64,000 bases of DNA, taken from positions 124,001 to 188,000 of the IMG/VR virus record IMGVR_UViG_3300028394_002328. One strand, written 5' to 3'. The stretch is from a virus. Numbering within the stretch: the stretch's first letter is position 1; the number at the start of each line of letters is the position of its first letter. Positions 25,871 through 34,540 of this stretch are shown piece by piece. Below the pieces are notes generated by a model. The model did no database searches, had not been told where the DNA came from, and was given only the letters and a program-made list of their open reading frames with translations. Both the position numbers and the translations under genes were made by a program.

Positions 25871-26133
25871 GATATTTGTTTATACAATTTATAAGAAAGC
25901 CTAACGGTCAAATTGACGAGGCTGTATCCATGTCTAGGCGTGTAAAATTAACCGATCAACAGTTAATGAATGTTATTTTAGACTATGCCGAAAAGAAAGT
26001 CTTAAAATGCGTTATTGAAGGAAAGGTTGTAGATACAGATTGGGACAGGATGAATGATTATTATAAAAAAATTTATCCAGCATTGATTGGGCAGCTAGAG
26101 AAAGAAGCCCATATAACAGCTAAAGAAAAGTAA
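25867..26133 (+). CDS. Small unknown protein coupled to clamp loader
   Basis: An 88-residue protein (MRYLFIQFIRKPNGQIDEAV, VILDYAEKKVLKCVIEG, WDRMNDYYKKIYPALIGQLE) with a beta-hairpin-like first half and a helical second half. It overlaps the clamp-loader stop by 4 bases and ends in the bidirectional terminator. It occupies the place of T4 gp62 but is half its size and shows no clear likeness, so I do not call it that. It could be a divergent small clamp-loader subunit or unrelated. Confidence 0.6.
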   Translation: MRYLFIQFIRKPNGQIDEAVSMSRRVKLTDQQLMNVILDYAEKKVLKCVIEGKVVDTDWDRMNDYYKKIYPALIGQLEKEAHITAKEK

Positions 26134-26157
26134 AAACGGGGCCTAGGCCCCGTTTTT
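26132..26157. terminator. Bidirectional rho-independent terminator
   Basis: The 18-base perfect palindrome ACGGGGCCTAGGCCCCGT is flanked by A5 on the left and T6 on the right, so it terminates both the clamp-loader operon (+) and phoH (-). The phoH stop codon overlaps the right edge. Confidence 0.92.
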
Positions 26158-26936
26158 TATGAGTACAACTTTAAGACATGTTCAATAATTTTATGTCTTT
26201 GTACGTCACGCACATCAAATTTACAAGATGTTAGACCTGGAACTTGATACTGTCCCAGTCTATCTATTAGATCCATAAGACCATTTTGTGAAGTTTTTCT
26301 GTCTGCTTGTTCAATATCTCCTGTGATTATTAATTTACTGCCAACTCCGATTCTTGTCATAATCATCTTTAGTTGACTAGGTGTGGCATTTTGTGCTTCA
26401 TCTAGAATAATATAGCTATGTTTGAAGTTTCTACCTCTACAAAATGCTAGTGGTGCTATCTCAATGATTTGTTCGTCTAGCATTTGGGCTATTTCTTTAA
26501 CTGAATAATATTCTTTTAAAACATCAAGTAATGGACGAGTCCAAGGTTCCATTTTGGCATTTAAGTCGCCAGGCAAGAAGCCATGTTTTTCGTCATCAAC
26601 GCCGACCGCGGGTCTGGTTAAAATAATTTGTTCGCAGACACCTTCTCTCATAGCCTTAATAGCGGCTAACATTCCAAGATAAGTTTTGCCCGTACCTGCA
26701 GGTCCTGAAACTACGACTATATCGGTTTCATCATCTAGGAGGGCCATCATGTATTTTTCTTGGTTTTGAGACTTTGGAATCAATTCAACAGCTTTCCGTT
26801 TGGCTCGGGGTTGAGCTTGGCTGAAGTCTATTGTTTTAGATTGATTCATGTAGAATGTTTTCACTTCGTTTCTGTTTTGTTGTATTTGTCTAGGATCTTC
26901 TTTACTGCGTAACGCACTAGTTTTTCTTTTACTCAA
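26157..26936 (-). CDS. phoH: PhoH-like ATPase
   Basis: P-loop ATPase of the PhoH family, very common in aquatic phages; its role in infection is uncertain (RNA metabolism or phosphate-stress links are proposed). Only gene on the - strand in the window. Walker A GPAGTGKT at residues 78-85; ILTRPAVGVDDEKHGFLPGD with the family's RP motif; PLAFCRGRNF; Walker B YIILDEAQN near 175-183; then LKMIMTRIGVGSKLIITGD. I chose the TTG at 26936 (259 residues) because AAAGGAG lies 6 bases upstream; an in-frame TTG at 26978 would add 14 residues but has no ribosome site. The C-terminus ends in VQRHKIIEHVLKLY. Confidence 0.93.
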   Translation of the reverse strand: MSKRKTSALRSKEDPRQIQQNRNEVKTFYMNQSKTIDFSQAQPRAKRKAVELIPKSQNQEKYMMALLDDETDIVVVSGPAGTGKTYLGMLAAIKAMREGVCEQIILTRPAVGVDDEKHGFLPGDLNAKMEPWTRPLLDVLKEYYSVKEIAQMLDEQIIEIAPLAFCRGRNFKHSYIILDEAQNATPSQLKMIMTRIGVGSKLIITGDIEQADRKTSQNGLMDLIDRLGQYQVPGLTSCKFDVRDVQRHKIIEHVLKLYS

Positions 26937-26960
26937 CTTGATCTCCTTTGTTAGAGCTAA

Positions 26961-26976
26961 GAATGTAATCACATTC
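26961..26976. promoter_or_regulatory. Palindrome in the phoH leader
   Basis: GAATGTAATCACATTC has 6-bp inverted arms around AATC and lies 25-40 bases upstream of the phoH start codon on the - strand. It could be an operator or leader hairpin. I see no confident sigma70 boxes beside it. Confidence 0.3.
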
Positions 26977-27036
26977 AAAAGTATTTAAAGATTGTTCAGG
27001 TATGATATAACGTACTAGGTAAACACAGAGATAATT

Positions 27037-27044
27037 GATAAATA
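27037..27044 (+). promoter_or_regulatory. Putative late promoter GATAAATA (distal)
   Basis: GATAAATATTAG, first of three NATAAATA elements in the divergent intergenic region upstream of the 27104 gene. It leaves about 55 bases of leader. Confidence 0.55.
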
Positions 27045-27072
27045 TTAGGCTCAACATATTTTTTTGATTCTA

Positions 27073-27080
27073 CATAAATA
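27073..27080 (+). promoter_or_regulatory. Putative late promoter CATAAATA (middle)
   Basis: CATAAATATATT, second of the three elements before the 27104 gene; a start site about 6 bases downstream would give a leader of about 18 bases. Confidence 0.5.
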
Positions 27081-27091
27081 TATTCCTCTAA

Positions 27092-27099
27092 GATAAATA
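27092..27099 (+). promoter_or_regulatory. Putative late promoter GATAAATA (proximal)
   Basis: GATAAATACTAGA identical to the 6353 and 9484 elements but only 4 bases from the ATG at 27104, so transcripts from it would be leaderless. Confidence 0.5.
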
Positions 27100-27103
27100 C
27101 TAG

Positions 27104-27709
27104 ATGAAACAACATTCCGCAGATAACTTTTTTAATGACATTGACTTTGTAAGTATTGTAAGCTCCATAAAAGGAGTATTTACAAGCGATGGTACAATGT
27201 CCATATTACTTGATTTTGAGCGTGTATTAGATGAAGCCGATCTTTATGCTTATAAAAATTGGCTACTAGGGGAATTAGTACAGGGCCCAGACATAGGTAA
27301 ATATAGTGTCACATGTGTATTCATGTGGCCATATAAATTAATGCCAGACCCACGTGGGGCAAAACGACTAGCAACTATTGGATGTGATGTAGCGTTTGCT
27401 AAATCAAGAATCAAAGTTCCTGTTGAAGTAAAAAATTATGAAGATTTCGTACAGGGAACTCGCTATCCAAAAATGGAAGAGCGCCCTGTTTGGTTTGTAC
27501 AAATAAGAATGCCTAAAGAATTGATGAACGATATTAAAGAAGGTTCAATTGATTTGGCTGATCAAACTATTGACTTAGAAGAAATTGAGAATGCCTATGA
27601 GGACGATTTAGATAAACAAGACGCCGGAGATCAAGGCGCTCAATCTCCAATGGATATGGGTGCACCACTTGGAGCACCTCCTGCATCACCTGTACAGGCA
27701 CCAGTATAA
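27104..27709 (+). CDS. Probable virion or assembly protein (unknown)
   Basis: A 201-residue protein. Residues ~1-140 form an alpha/beta region (NDIDFVSIVSSIKGVFTSDG, LLDFERVLDEADLYAYKNWL, GKYSVTCVFMWPYKLMPDPR). The acidic helix near 150-185 is followed by a Pro/Ala/Met-rich tail (APLGAPPASPVQAPV). No enzyme motif recognised. Three late-type promoters precede it and the next gene starts 2 bases after its stop, so it is probably expressed late with the following internal-head-like protein. A clear ribosome site is missing in front of the ATG. Confidence 0.6.
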   Translation: MKQHSADNFFNDIDFVSIVSSIKGVFTSDGTMSILLDFERVLDEADLYAYKNWLLGELVQGPDIGKYSVTCVFMWPYKLMPDPRGAKRLATIGCDVAFAKSRIKVPVEVKNYEDFVQGTRYPKMEERPVWFVQIRMPKELMNDIKEGSIDLADQTIDLEEIENAYEDDLDKQDAGDQGAQSPMDMGAPLGAPPASPVQAPV

Positions 27710-27711
27710 TT

Positions 27712-28263
27712 ATGAATAATAAAACCTATATTACCGAAGGCTTAGATTACCATGATATGGAAAATCAAATAGTTTCAACCGTATCGGTAGATGAATATGC
27801 CGCTAAAATGGGTAAAGATAAGGACGTTGTAACACTAGCCTTTATTGTTAAATCTTCAGCAGCAGGTGAAGATTTAGTAGATTGGTTTGAGCGTGGATAT
27901 GATTGGGTATTAGATGCTAGTCTTAGTGATGGTGAAATTGAGATTGGTAAATATTTAGTATTTGTAGAGATGAATCGCCGTTCCAATGCACCTGGCAGAA
28001 TTGTAGAATTATTATCAGATTTAACAACACTTACAGATATAAAAGTTAATGAATGGACAGTAACAGTTGACGGTGAAGATTACGAACCTGACGAACAAGT
28101 ATTACAACAGGTTATCATACTAAATCCAAATAAATATAAAATAGACAAAGAGCGTGAAGAAGAATTAAACGAAATGAGACTGTTAGCTAAGATAGAACCC
28201 AAACCTATATATTCTAGTAATGATACAGAATTAAAGAACTTTAAAGCCATGGCAGGATTATAA
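27712..28263 (+). CDS. Probable internal head protein with protease-site N-terminus
   Basis: A 183-residue protein. The N-terminus MNNKTYITEGLDYH contains I-T-E/G, a good match to the T4 prohead-protease consensus, with cleavage after Glu9, as in capsid-targeting peptides. The body is alpha/beta and acidic (VVTLAFIVKSSAAGEDLVDW, FERGYDWVLDASLSDGEIEI, KYLVFVEMNRRS, LLSDLTTLTDIKVNEWTVTV). It shares layout (a 'LVDWFERGYDWVLDA...GEIEIGKYLVFVEM' strand-helix-strand) with the preceding protein's 'LYAYKNWLLGELVQGPDIGKYSVTCVFM', so the two may be distant paralogues. It sits 1 base before the next gene. Packaging into the head is inferred. Confidence 0.6.
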   Translation: MNNKTYITEGLDYHDMENQIVSTVSVDEYAAKMGKDKDVVTLAFIVKSSAAGEDLVDWFERGYDWVLDASLSDGEIEIGKYLVFVEMNRRSNAPGRIVELLSDLTTLTDIKVNEWTVTVDGEDYEPDEQVLQQVIILNPNKYKIDKEREEELNEMRLLAKIEPKPIYSSNDTELKNFKAMAGL

Positions 28264-28264
28264 T

Positions 28265-28639
28265 ATGAGACTTGAAGATTTAATAGGACCGGGTAAAACA
28301 GTTAATATTCAAACTTTGAATTTAATTATTTCACCTGAAGAAGAAGTTACCAAACCAAATCCTCAGCAGCCAGTAGTAGCAGCTCCTGACTGTGATAAAA
28401 AAACTGTAATTAATCCAGGCATTGAATATGGCAGTGATGGTAAAGCTAAATGGAGTCCTCCTTTACAACAACAATTATCTACTATGAAAGATGCCGTAGG
28501 TGTTGAAACTGATGATGTAACAGTTGAGCCTACCGTTCAAGATGAAATAGACGCAGAAGAAGAATCTACTGGTACTGATTTAGAAAGACTTAAAAAACTA
28601 GCAGCGGTATTTTCCCCGCACAATTTTCCTGCAGGGTAA
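28265..28639 (+). CDS. Small acidic unknown protein
   Basis: A 124-residue acidic protein (MRLEDLIGPGKTVNIQTLNL, then Pro/Glu-rich linker, SPPLQQQLSTMKDAVG, EIDAEEESTGTDLERLKKLA). It is probably largely disordered with a C-terminal helix. The ATG follows the previous stop closely (TAATATG). It closes the short operon before the fibre array. No function is proposed. Confidence 0.55.
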   Translation: MRLEDLIGPGKTVNIQTLNLIISPEEEVTKPNPQQPVVAAPDCDKKTVINPGIEYGSDGKAKWSPPLQQQLSTMKDAVGVETDDVTVEPTVQDEIDAEEESTGTDLERLKKLAAVFSPHNFPAG

Positions 28640-28645
28640 AGGAAT

Positions 28646-30433
28646 ATGCCATCGACACATATTCAAAAATTCTTTACAAGTAGAGATAATAGGGTAGATA
28701 ACCCAGATGAATTTGTAGGTCAAGAAGGTCGTTTATGGTATGATCCAGACACGAATACGATTCGTGTTTATACCGGTGACCCGGGTGGTATGGCTGTTGG
28801 CGGTGGTGGAACTGGTAATCCAGGTGGTAGTAACCGTGCGGTTCAATTTAATGATAGCGGTGGTTTTGGTGGCGAATCCGCTTTTACTTATGATAAAACT
28901 ACTGATACACTGACAATATCTAATGCTGTTAATTCAGGATTATTTATTGGTAGTGGTGCTAACTTAACTAACTTACCTGCTGCTAATTTAGTTGGATCTG
29001 TTCCATTAGCGGCTGCGGTTAGTAATAATGCCCAACCCAACATAACTAGTGTAGGTACACTAACCTCACTCACAATGGGTGGGAACATTCTTTCTAATGC
29101 AAACATTAGTTATGACATAGGTAATACTACTCATAGATTTAGAGATTTATGGTTGGCAAGCAGCACCATATATATGGGAAATATCAGACTTAGTGCAGAC
29201 ACAACTAATTTAGTAGTTTCAGGAAATGTTGTTGCACCAATCGTTAAAGTTACTCAGCAAATTATAGTTCCCGCAAATGCGGATATGATTGCTAATGGTA
29301 ATGTAGATTTTACTCATAGTCCTTATATAAATTTAGGTAATGTTAATACTGTACATATTAGTGGTGGAAACAGTGGATATGTATTGTCTACCGATGGCGC
29401 AAGCAATTTAAGTTGGATAGCACAATCAGGAGGCAATGGTGGTAATTCTGCTAATGCGAATTATGCTAACTTTGCAGGAACTAGCTTTAATGTAAATGCT
29501 TCTAACATTGTTGGTACTGTTGCCAACGCAAACTATTCCTTATACTCTAGTGTAGTATTAACTGGTAATCAATCATTGATTACTGGATTAGGTACTCTAA
29601 CTTCTTTAACTACTAGTGGAAATATTTACGCTAATACCGGTACAGTGTACGGTAACTTATTTGCAGGTGATGGCGGATTACTTACCAACATTGCTGCCGC
29701 AGCAGGCACTTACCTTGTAAACGGTACTAGTAATGTAGCTGTTTTACCAAATGGTAATGTTACATTTAGAGTCGCTAATACTGCCAATGTATTAACTGTT
29801 ACAAACAACAGTCTACGAGTAGTTGGCACTACTTACTTTGGTAATTTAGCAACTGGTAATTATTTAACATCTACATTGGGTTGTGTCACAATTGGCTCGG
29901 GTACAGTTGTAACTACTGGCAATACAGCAGGAATATTTAATTCATCAATCAATAACATTAATCTAGGATTGCAGTCAAATGTAACAATGGGTTCTATAAC
30001 AGGTACTGTTACAGCCAGAGGTAATTTAGTTGCCAATTCTATTAGTGCTATTAATTTAACTGCAACAGGTGCAGTAAATTTTGCTGGAACAAATTTATTA
30101 GTAAACACTTTAACTAGCCAAGGGTTAATTTCTAGTAAACAATCAATACAAGTAGATATTGATACGATTGTAGATAGTTTTTTATTAACCACATATCGAT
30201 CGGTAAAATACACATTTAGAGTAGGTGCAGACGAGGGTTATCAGGCCATTGAGGTCCTTTTAGTTCATGACGGCATAAATAGTATAGTTACTATATACGG
30301 GAGCTTATCAACAACCGGTGATGATCTTATAATGTTATCAACAGACATAGAGGGAGACACTGTTTATTTGTTGGGTACTGGATTAGGAACAAATGTTACT
30401 GTAAATTATATTGGGACATATATTCCCGATTAA
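28646..30433 (+). CDS. Tail fibre with Gly-rich neck and conserved C-terminal cap
   Basis: A 595-residue tail-fibre-like protein. The N-terminus (EFVGQEGRLWYDPDTNTIRV, then YTGDPGG) is a short attachment module, followed by a Gly-rich neck (GGGGTGNPGGSN) and AVQFNDSGGFGGESAFTYDK. The middle is Asn/Ser/Thr/Gly repeats (GNI/ANL type) that probably form a beta-solenoid. The last ~95 residues, from VDIDTIVDSFLL through YRSVKYTFRVGADEGYQAIE to VLLVHDGINSIVTIYGSL, form a C-terminal domain shared with the next gene and common in aquatic T4-like fibres. GGAAT ribosome site; starts 6 bases after the previous stop. Confidence 0.75.
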   Translation: MPSTHIQKFFTSRDNRVDNPDEFVGQEGRLWYDPDTNTIRVYTGDPGGMAVGGGGTGNPGGSNRAVQFNDSGGFGGESAFTYDKTTDTLTISNAVNSGLFIGSGANLTNLPAANLVGSVPLAAAVSNNAQPNITSVGTLTSLTMGGNILSNANISYDIGNTTHRFRDLWLASSTIYMGNIRLSADTTNLVVSGNVVAPIVKVTQQIIVPANADMIANGNVDFTHSPYINLGNVNTVHISGGNSGYVLSTDGASNLSWIAQSGGNGGNSANANYANFAGTSFNVNASNIVGTVANANYSLYSSVVLTGNQSLITGLGTLTSLTTSGNIYANTGTVYGNLFAGDGGLLTNIAAAAGTYLVNGTSNVAVLPNGNVTFRVANTANVLTVTNNSLRVVGTTYFGNLATGNYLTSTLGCVTIGSGTVVTTGNTAGIFNSSINNINLGLQSNVTMGSITGTVTARGNLVANSISAINLTATGAVNFAGTNLLVNTLTSQGLISSKQSIQVDIDTIVDSFLLTTYRSVKYTFRVGADEGYQAIEVLLVHDGINSIVTIYGSLSTTGDDLIMLSTDIEGDTVYLLGTGLGTNVTVNYIGTYIPD

Positions 30434-30451
30434 TATTAAAGAGAAAAAAAT

Positions 30452-33184
30452 ATGACCACAAGAAATTTTGTCGTAAAAAATGGGTTACAAGTAGGCAATG
30501 TAACAATTGATGCATCTAATAGTAATATTAATGCAGGTAATATTAATGCAGGCAATTTATTACTTGCGAATTTTGCTAATATTACTAGCAATATAGTATC
30601 TAACAATGTAACTGTTAATTTAGAACTTAGCGGAAACACTGCTAATTTTAGTGGTAATATTAAAACGCTAAATGCTAACTTAGGTAATCTTGGTACTGCT
30701 AATTTCCTAAGCGTCACCTCAAATGTAACATCAAACAATTCTACTGTTAATTTACAATTAACGGGTAATACAGCCAATTTTAGCGGAAACGTTTCTGTAT
30801 CAGGGATTAAAACAGATAACTATTACTATTCAAATGGTAGTCCAGTAGATTTTCAACAACCGGCAGGATCTAATACACAGATTCAATATAATAGTAATAA
30901 TGACTTTGGTGCTAGTGCTAACTTTACATTTAACAGTTCTACTAATACACTAACCGTTACTGGCAATGTACTTGGCAGTAATATCTACGCAAACTCAGGA
31001 ACTGTTGGAGCAAGTTTATTAACTGGTACATTAACAACTAATGCTCAACCAAATGTCACAAGTGTTGGTACACTAAGTAGTTTAGTAGTTTCAGGCAATA
31101 TTCAATCTAATACTAATGTAATTACCGATTATGTATTAGGTAAGTCAACCAGTGTTACTATTACAGCAGCGGCAGGAAATAACAATGTTGATTTAAGACC
31201 TACTGGAACTGGTACAGTAGATGTTGGTAATTTTAGAATCACTTCATTAGCAACTCCTACTCAAGCAACCGATGCTGCAACAAAAGATTATGTTGATACA
31301 GCAGCACAAGGTCTAGATCCTAAAGGCAGTGTTCAGTTTGCGTCCTACACAGCACTGCCTAATTATACATATAATAACGGAACATCAGGAGTTGGTGCAA
31401 CTATTACTGCTAGTGCTAATGGTGCATTAACACTTGACGGTGGAACACCAAGCGCAGGTGCTAGAGTTCTTATTAAAAATGAGATTAATGCTAATCAACC
31501 TTATAATGGTATATATGTAGTTACTGCAACAGGTTCTGCTAGTGCAGTATTCGTACTAACACGAGCTACTGATTTTGATAACAATTCTCCTAGCGGTGAG
31601 ATTCCAGGAGCATTCGTATTCGTAGAAGAAGGTACAGTTAACGCTGATACAGGTTGGGTATGTACTACTAATAGTCCAGTTACTGTTGGTACAACTAACA
31701 TTACATTTGTTCAATTCTCTGGGGCAGGTAGTTATACAGCTGGCACTGGATTAACTTTAAACGGTAGTCAATTTAGTATTAGCAACACAACAGTAACAGC
31801 CGGTTCATATGGTGGCAGTGATCAAGTAGCAACATTTACAGTAAATGAGCAAGGTCAATTAACTGCTGCAAGTAATACTTATATTCAAGCAAATGCAGCT
31901 AATTTAAGCGGTACTACTCTTGCTAGTGGCGTTACAACTTCAAGTTTAACTAGTGTTGGTACATTAGGAAATCTTAGTGTTACTGGAAATACAACTAGTG
32001 GCAATGTTTACGCTAACTCAGGTATTATTGGTGCTAACACATTACAAGCATCTGCTAATATAACTGGTGGTAATTTAATATCAAATGGCGTTGCTAATAT
32101 TACTGGCAACTTATCTGCTAATAATATTACTAGTACTAATAAAATAACTGCTAGTTCAGCAAACATTAGTGGAAATGCTAATGTTGGTGGTATTTTAACA
32201 GACAACTATTACTATGCGAATGGTAGCCCAGTTGACTTCCAACAAGCAGCAGGGTCGAATACTTATATACAATTTAATAGTAATGGTGATTTTGGCGCTA
32301 GTGCTAACTTCACATTTAATAGTTCAACTAATCTTCTTACAGTAGTCGGCAGTGCTAACTTAGGCAATGCTGTAACAGCAAATTATTTCATTGGTAGTGG
32401 AGCTAATTTAGCAAATATTACTGGAGCTAATGTTACAGGTACAGTTGCAAATGCAACTCATGCTGTATCGGCTGATAGTGCGACTACAGCAGGAACAGTA
32501 ACAACAGCAGCACAACCAAATATTACAAGCGTTGGTAATTTAACATCACTAATAGTAAGTGGAAATCTTAGTAGTGGCAATGCTAACTTAGGTAATGTTG
32601 CTACAGCAAATTATTTTACAGGCACATTAACTACTAATGCTCAACCAAATATAACCAGTGTTGGTACATTACTCTCATTAGCAGTTACCGCAAATATTAC
32701 AGCAGGTAATATCTATGCTAACTCAGGAACAATTGGCGCTAGTTTATTAACTGGTACATTAACTACAGCAGCACAACCAAATATAACCAGTGTTGGTACA
32801 TTAAGCAATTTAGTAGTTTCAGGTAATACAACTACAGGTAACTTAAAACTTAACGGTGGACTAACAAGCAATAGAACAAACGTTGCTGTAACTACAAATA
32901 CAGTTCTTGACCAATTTAATCCGTCGACTTACCGAACTGCTAAATATGTCGTATCAGCAGCAGGAGATGACGGATATCAATCAGTAGAGGCTTTATTAGT
33001 ACATGATGGATCAAATTCATATATAACAGTGTATGGTTCAATTTGTTCTAATGTAACAGCGGATATTGTTGAAATAACAAGTAATATTAATGGAATATCA
33101 GGTAATGTGGCAGTTTATGCAACTACACTAAGTGGAAATACTAAGGTAAATCTTGTGGCAGCATATATTCAACCAACCAGTTAA
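30452..33184 (+). CDS. Tail fibre (Asn-rich solenoid, KDYVD module)
   Basis: A 910-residue fibre starting TTRNFVVKNGLQVGNVTIDA, an N-terminus shared with the next gene (NRNFVVKNGLTVGNITLNA). A central island (~residues 275-440) contains ATKDYVDTAAQGLDPKGSV, a module known from many phage fibres, and a domain with ARVLIKNEINANQPYNGIYV. Flanking regions are Asn/Thr/Gly repeats with recurring AQPNITSVGTLTSL units. Two copies of DNYYYxNGSPVDFQQxAGSN are present. The C-terminal cap (FNPSTYRTAKYVVSAAGDDG, VEALLVHDGSNSYITVYGSI) is homologous to the 28646 product's cap. Probably a trimeric receptor-binding fibre. GAGAAAAAAAT leader. Confidence 0.78.
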   Translation: MTTRNFVVKNGLQVGNVTIDASNSNINAGNINAGNLLLANFANITSNIVSNNVTVNLELSGNTANFSGNIKTLNANLGNLGTANFLSVTSNVTSNNSTVNLQLTGNTANFSGNVSVSGIKTDNYYYSNGSPVDFQQPAGSNTQIQYNSNNDFGASANFTFNSSTNTLTVTGNVLGSNIYANSGTVGASLLTGTLTTNAQPNVTSVGTLSSLVVSGNIQSNTNVITDYVLGKSTSVTITAAAGNNNVDLRPTGTGTVDVGNFRITSLATPTQATDAATKDYVDTAAQGLDPKGSVQFASYTALPNYTYNNGTSGVGATITASANGALTLDGGTPSAGARVLIKNEINANQPYNGIYVVTATGSASAVFVLTRATDFDNNSPSGEIPGAFVFVEEGTVNADTGWVCTTNSPVTVGTTNITFVQFSGAGSYTAGTGLTLNGSQFSISNTTVTAGSYGGSDQVATFTVNEQGQLTAASNTYIQANAANLSGTTLASGVTTSSLTSVGTLGNLSVTGNTTSGNVYANSGIIGANTLQASANITGGNLISNGVANITGNLSANNITSTNKITASSANISGNANVGGILTDNYYYANGSPVDFQQAAGSNTYIQFNSNGDFGASANFTFNSSTNLLTVVGSANLGNAVTANYFIGSGANLANITGANVTGTVANATHAVSADSATTAGTVTTAAQPNITSVGNLTSLIVSGNLSSGNANLGNVATANYFTGTLTTNAQPNITSVGTLLSLAVTANITAGNIYANSGTIGASLLTGTLTTAAQPNITSVGTLSNLVVSGNTTTGNLKLNGGLTSNRTNVAVTTNTVLDQFNPSTYRTAKYVVSAAGDDGYQSVEALLVHDGSNSYITVYGSICSNVTADIVEITSNINGISGNVAVYATTLSGNTKVNLVAAYIQPTS

Positions 33185-33221
33185 CCTCTATTAGTTAAGC
33201 TTTACAGGGATATATGGAACT

Positions 33222-34520
33222 GTGGCAAATAGAAATTTCGTAGTTAAAAACGGCCTTACGGTCGGAAATATCACATTAAATGCTAGTAATAGCAATGTAA
33301 TTACTACGGGAAATGTCACAGCCAATTTTTACATAGGTAATGGTAGTTTACTAACTGGTATATCAACTACTCCACTAACCGTTGCTCTAAGTAATGCAAC
33401 CGGTGGCAATGTCACTAATAGCATTGCTAGCGTTAGCACACTAAAATTTGATAGTACTAGTGGATTTGGTGTTACCGATCTTGGATCAGGCAACGCATTA
33501 ATAACATTAGGTAGTACTTTTAAGACTTGGCAAGTAACAGGACAACCTAGTCTTGTTGCTGTAGGTGAAGATACAGTACAATTTATTGCTGGTACTGGAA
33601 TAACTATTACTACTAGTAATACTAGTAATCCAAAAAGTATTACTTTTAATAGTACTGGCGGAGGTGGCGGATCAGGTGCTAATGTAACAGTAGATGATTT
33701 CACAGGAAATGGTGTTCAAACTACATTTCAATTAAGTACAACACCTGGTAATATTAACCAAACCAGTGTTAACTATAATGGCGTAACTCTACTTAGAAAT
33801 TCATATACTCTATCAGGGGCAAATATAACATTTGTAAGTCCTCCTGCCAATGGTGCTCAAATTGAAGTATCTACACTTCAAGCTGGTAATTCAAGTCCAG
33901 GGATACCAGGTGGATCAAATACCCAACTACAATATAACGCAAATGGTTCATTTGGTGGCATACCCAATGTCACATTCAATGGTAGTAATTTAAGTTTAGG
34001 CAATGTAGCCAATATTAATATTACCGGTGGTAGCAATGGACAAGCACTAACTACTGATGGTAATGGCATATTAACTTGGTCTACTGTAGCAGGAAGTCCC
34101 GGTGGATTTAACACTTATGTTCAGTTTAACGATTCAGGTAATTTTGCTGGAAGTAGTAGATTTTTATTTAATAAATTATCTAATACGCTTACTGTTAGCA
34201 ATGTAACCGTATTAGGTGCAGGTAATACTTTAAGTTTTCAAAACGCAGCGGGTAATAAAGTAAGTTTAGCAGCACCTACAAACATAGCCGCAAATGTATC
34301 ATTTACTGTTCCTAATACAGTTGGTACAACGCAACAAGTATTAGGAGTAATCGCTGACGGGGCATCACAGACATTAGGTTGGAAAACTGTACCTACATAT
34401 TATGTCACTGTAAATTTAAGAAATGGTAATAGTTATCTATCATCACCTAATCCTGTTCTTAGACAATACCCAATACGACTAAGATCAGGATCATTTTTAA
34501 ATGTATCTGTTACCGAATAA
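33222..34520 (+). CDS. Tail fibre (shorter, N-terminal sister of 30452)
   Basis: A 432-residue fibre with a GTG start, sharing its first ~20 residues with the upstream fibre. Contains VDDFTGNGVQTTFQLSTTPG followed by VLLRNSYTLSG-type strands: a small beta module that also occurs three times in the 52765 fibre. A GGSNTQLQYNANGSFGGIPN segment resembles fibre repeats elsewhere in the window. The C-terminus (PTYYVTVNLRNGNSYLSSPN, ending SFLNVSVTE) differs from its sisters and is likely its own tip. GGGAT-like sequence upstream; no good ribosome site close to the GTG. Confidence 0.72.
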   Translation: MANRNFVVKNGLTVGNITLNASNSNVITTGNVTANFYIGNGSLLTGISTTPLTVALSNATGGNVTNSIASVSTLKFDSTSGFGVTDLGSGNALITLGSTFKTWQVTGQPSLVAVGEDTVQFIAGTGITITTSNTSNPKSITFNSTGGGGGSGANVTVDDFTGNGVQTTFQLSTTPGNINQTSVNYNGVTLLRNSYTLSGANITFVSPPANGAQIEVSTLQAGNSSPGIPGGSNTQLQYNANGSFGGIPNVTFNGSNLSLGNVANINITGGSNGQALTTDGNGILTWSTVAGSPGGFNTYVQFNDSGNFAGSSRFLFNKLSNTLTVSNVTVLGAGNTLSFQNAAGNKVSLAAPTNIAANVSFTVPNTVGTTQQVLGVIADGASQTLGWKTVPTYYVTVNLRNGNSYLSSPNPVLRQYPIRLRSGSFLNVSVTE

Positions 34521-34523
34521 ATA
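34516..34523 (+). promoter_or_regulatory. Putative late promoter AATAAATA
   Basis: AATAAATATAG overlaps the stop codon and lies 17 bases before the next ATG, with GAAGGA in between. Confidence 0.5.
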
Positions 34524-34540
34524 TAGTGAAGGAATTTTAA

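Noticed and set aside
26937-26978. Upstream TTG start for phoH at 26978
   Set aside because: No ribosome site; AAAGGAG is placed correctly for the TTG at 26936 and lies inside the longer version.
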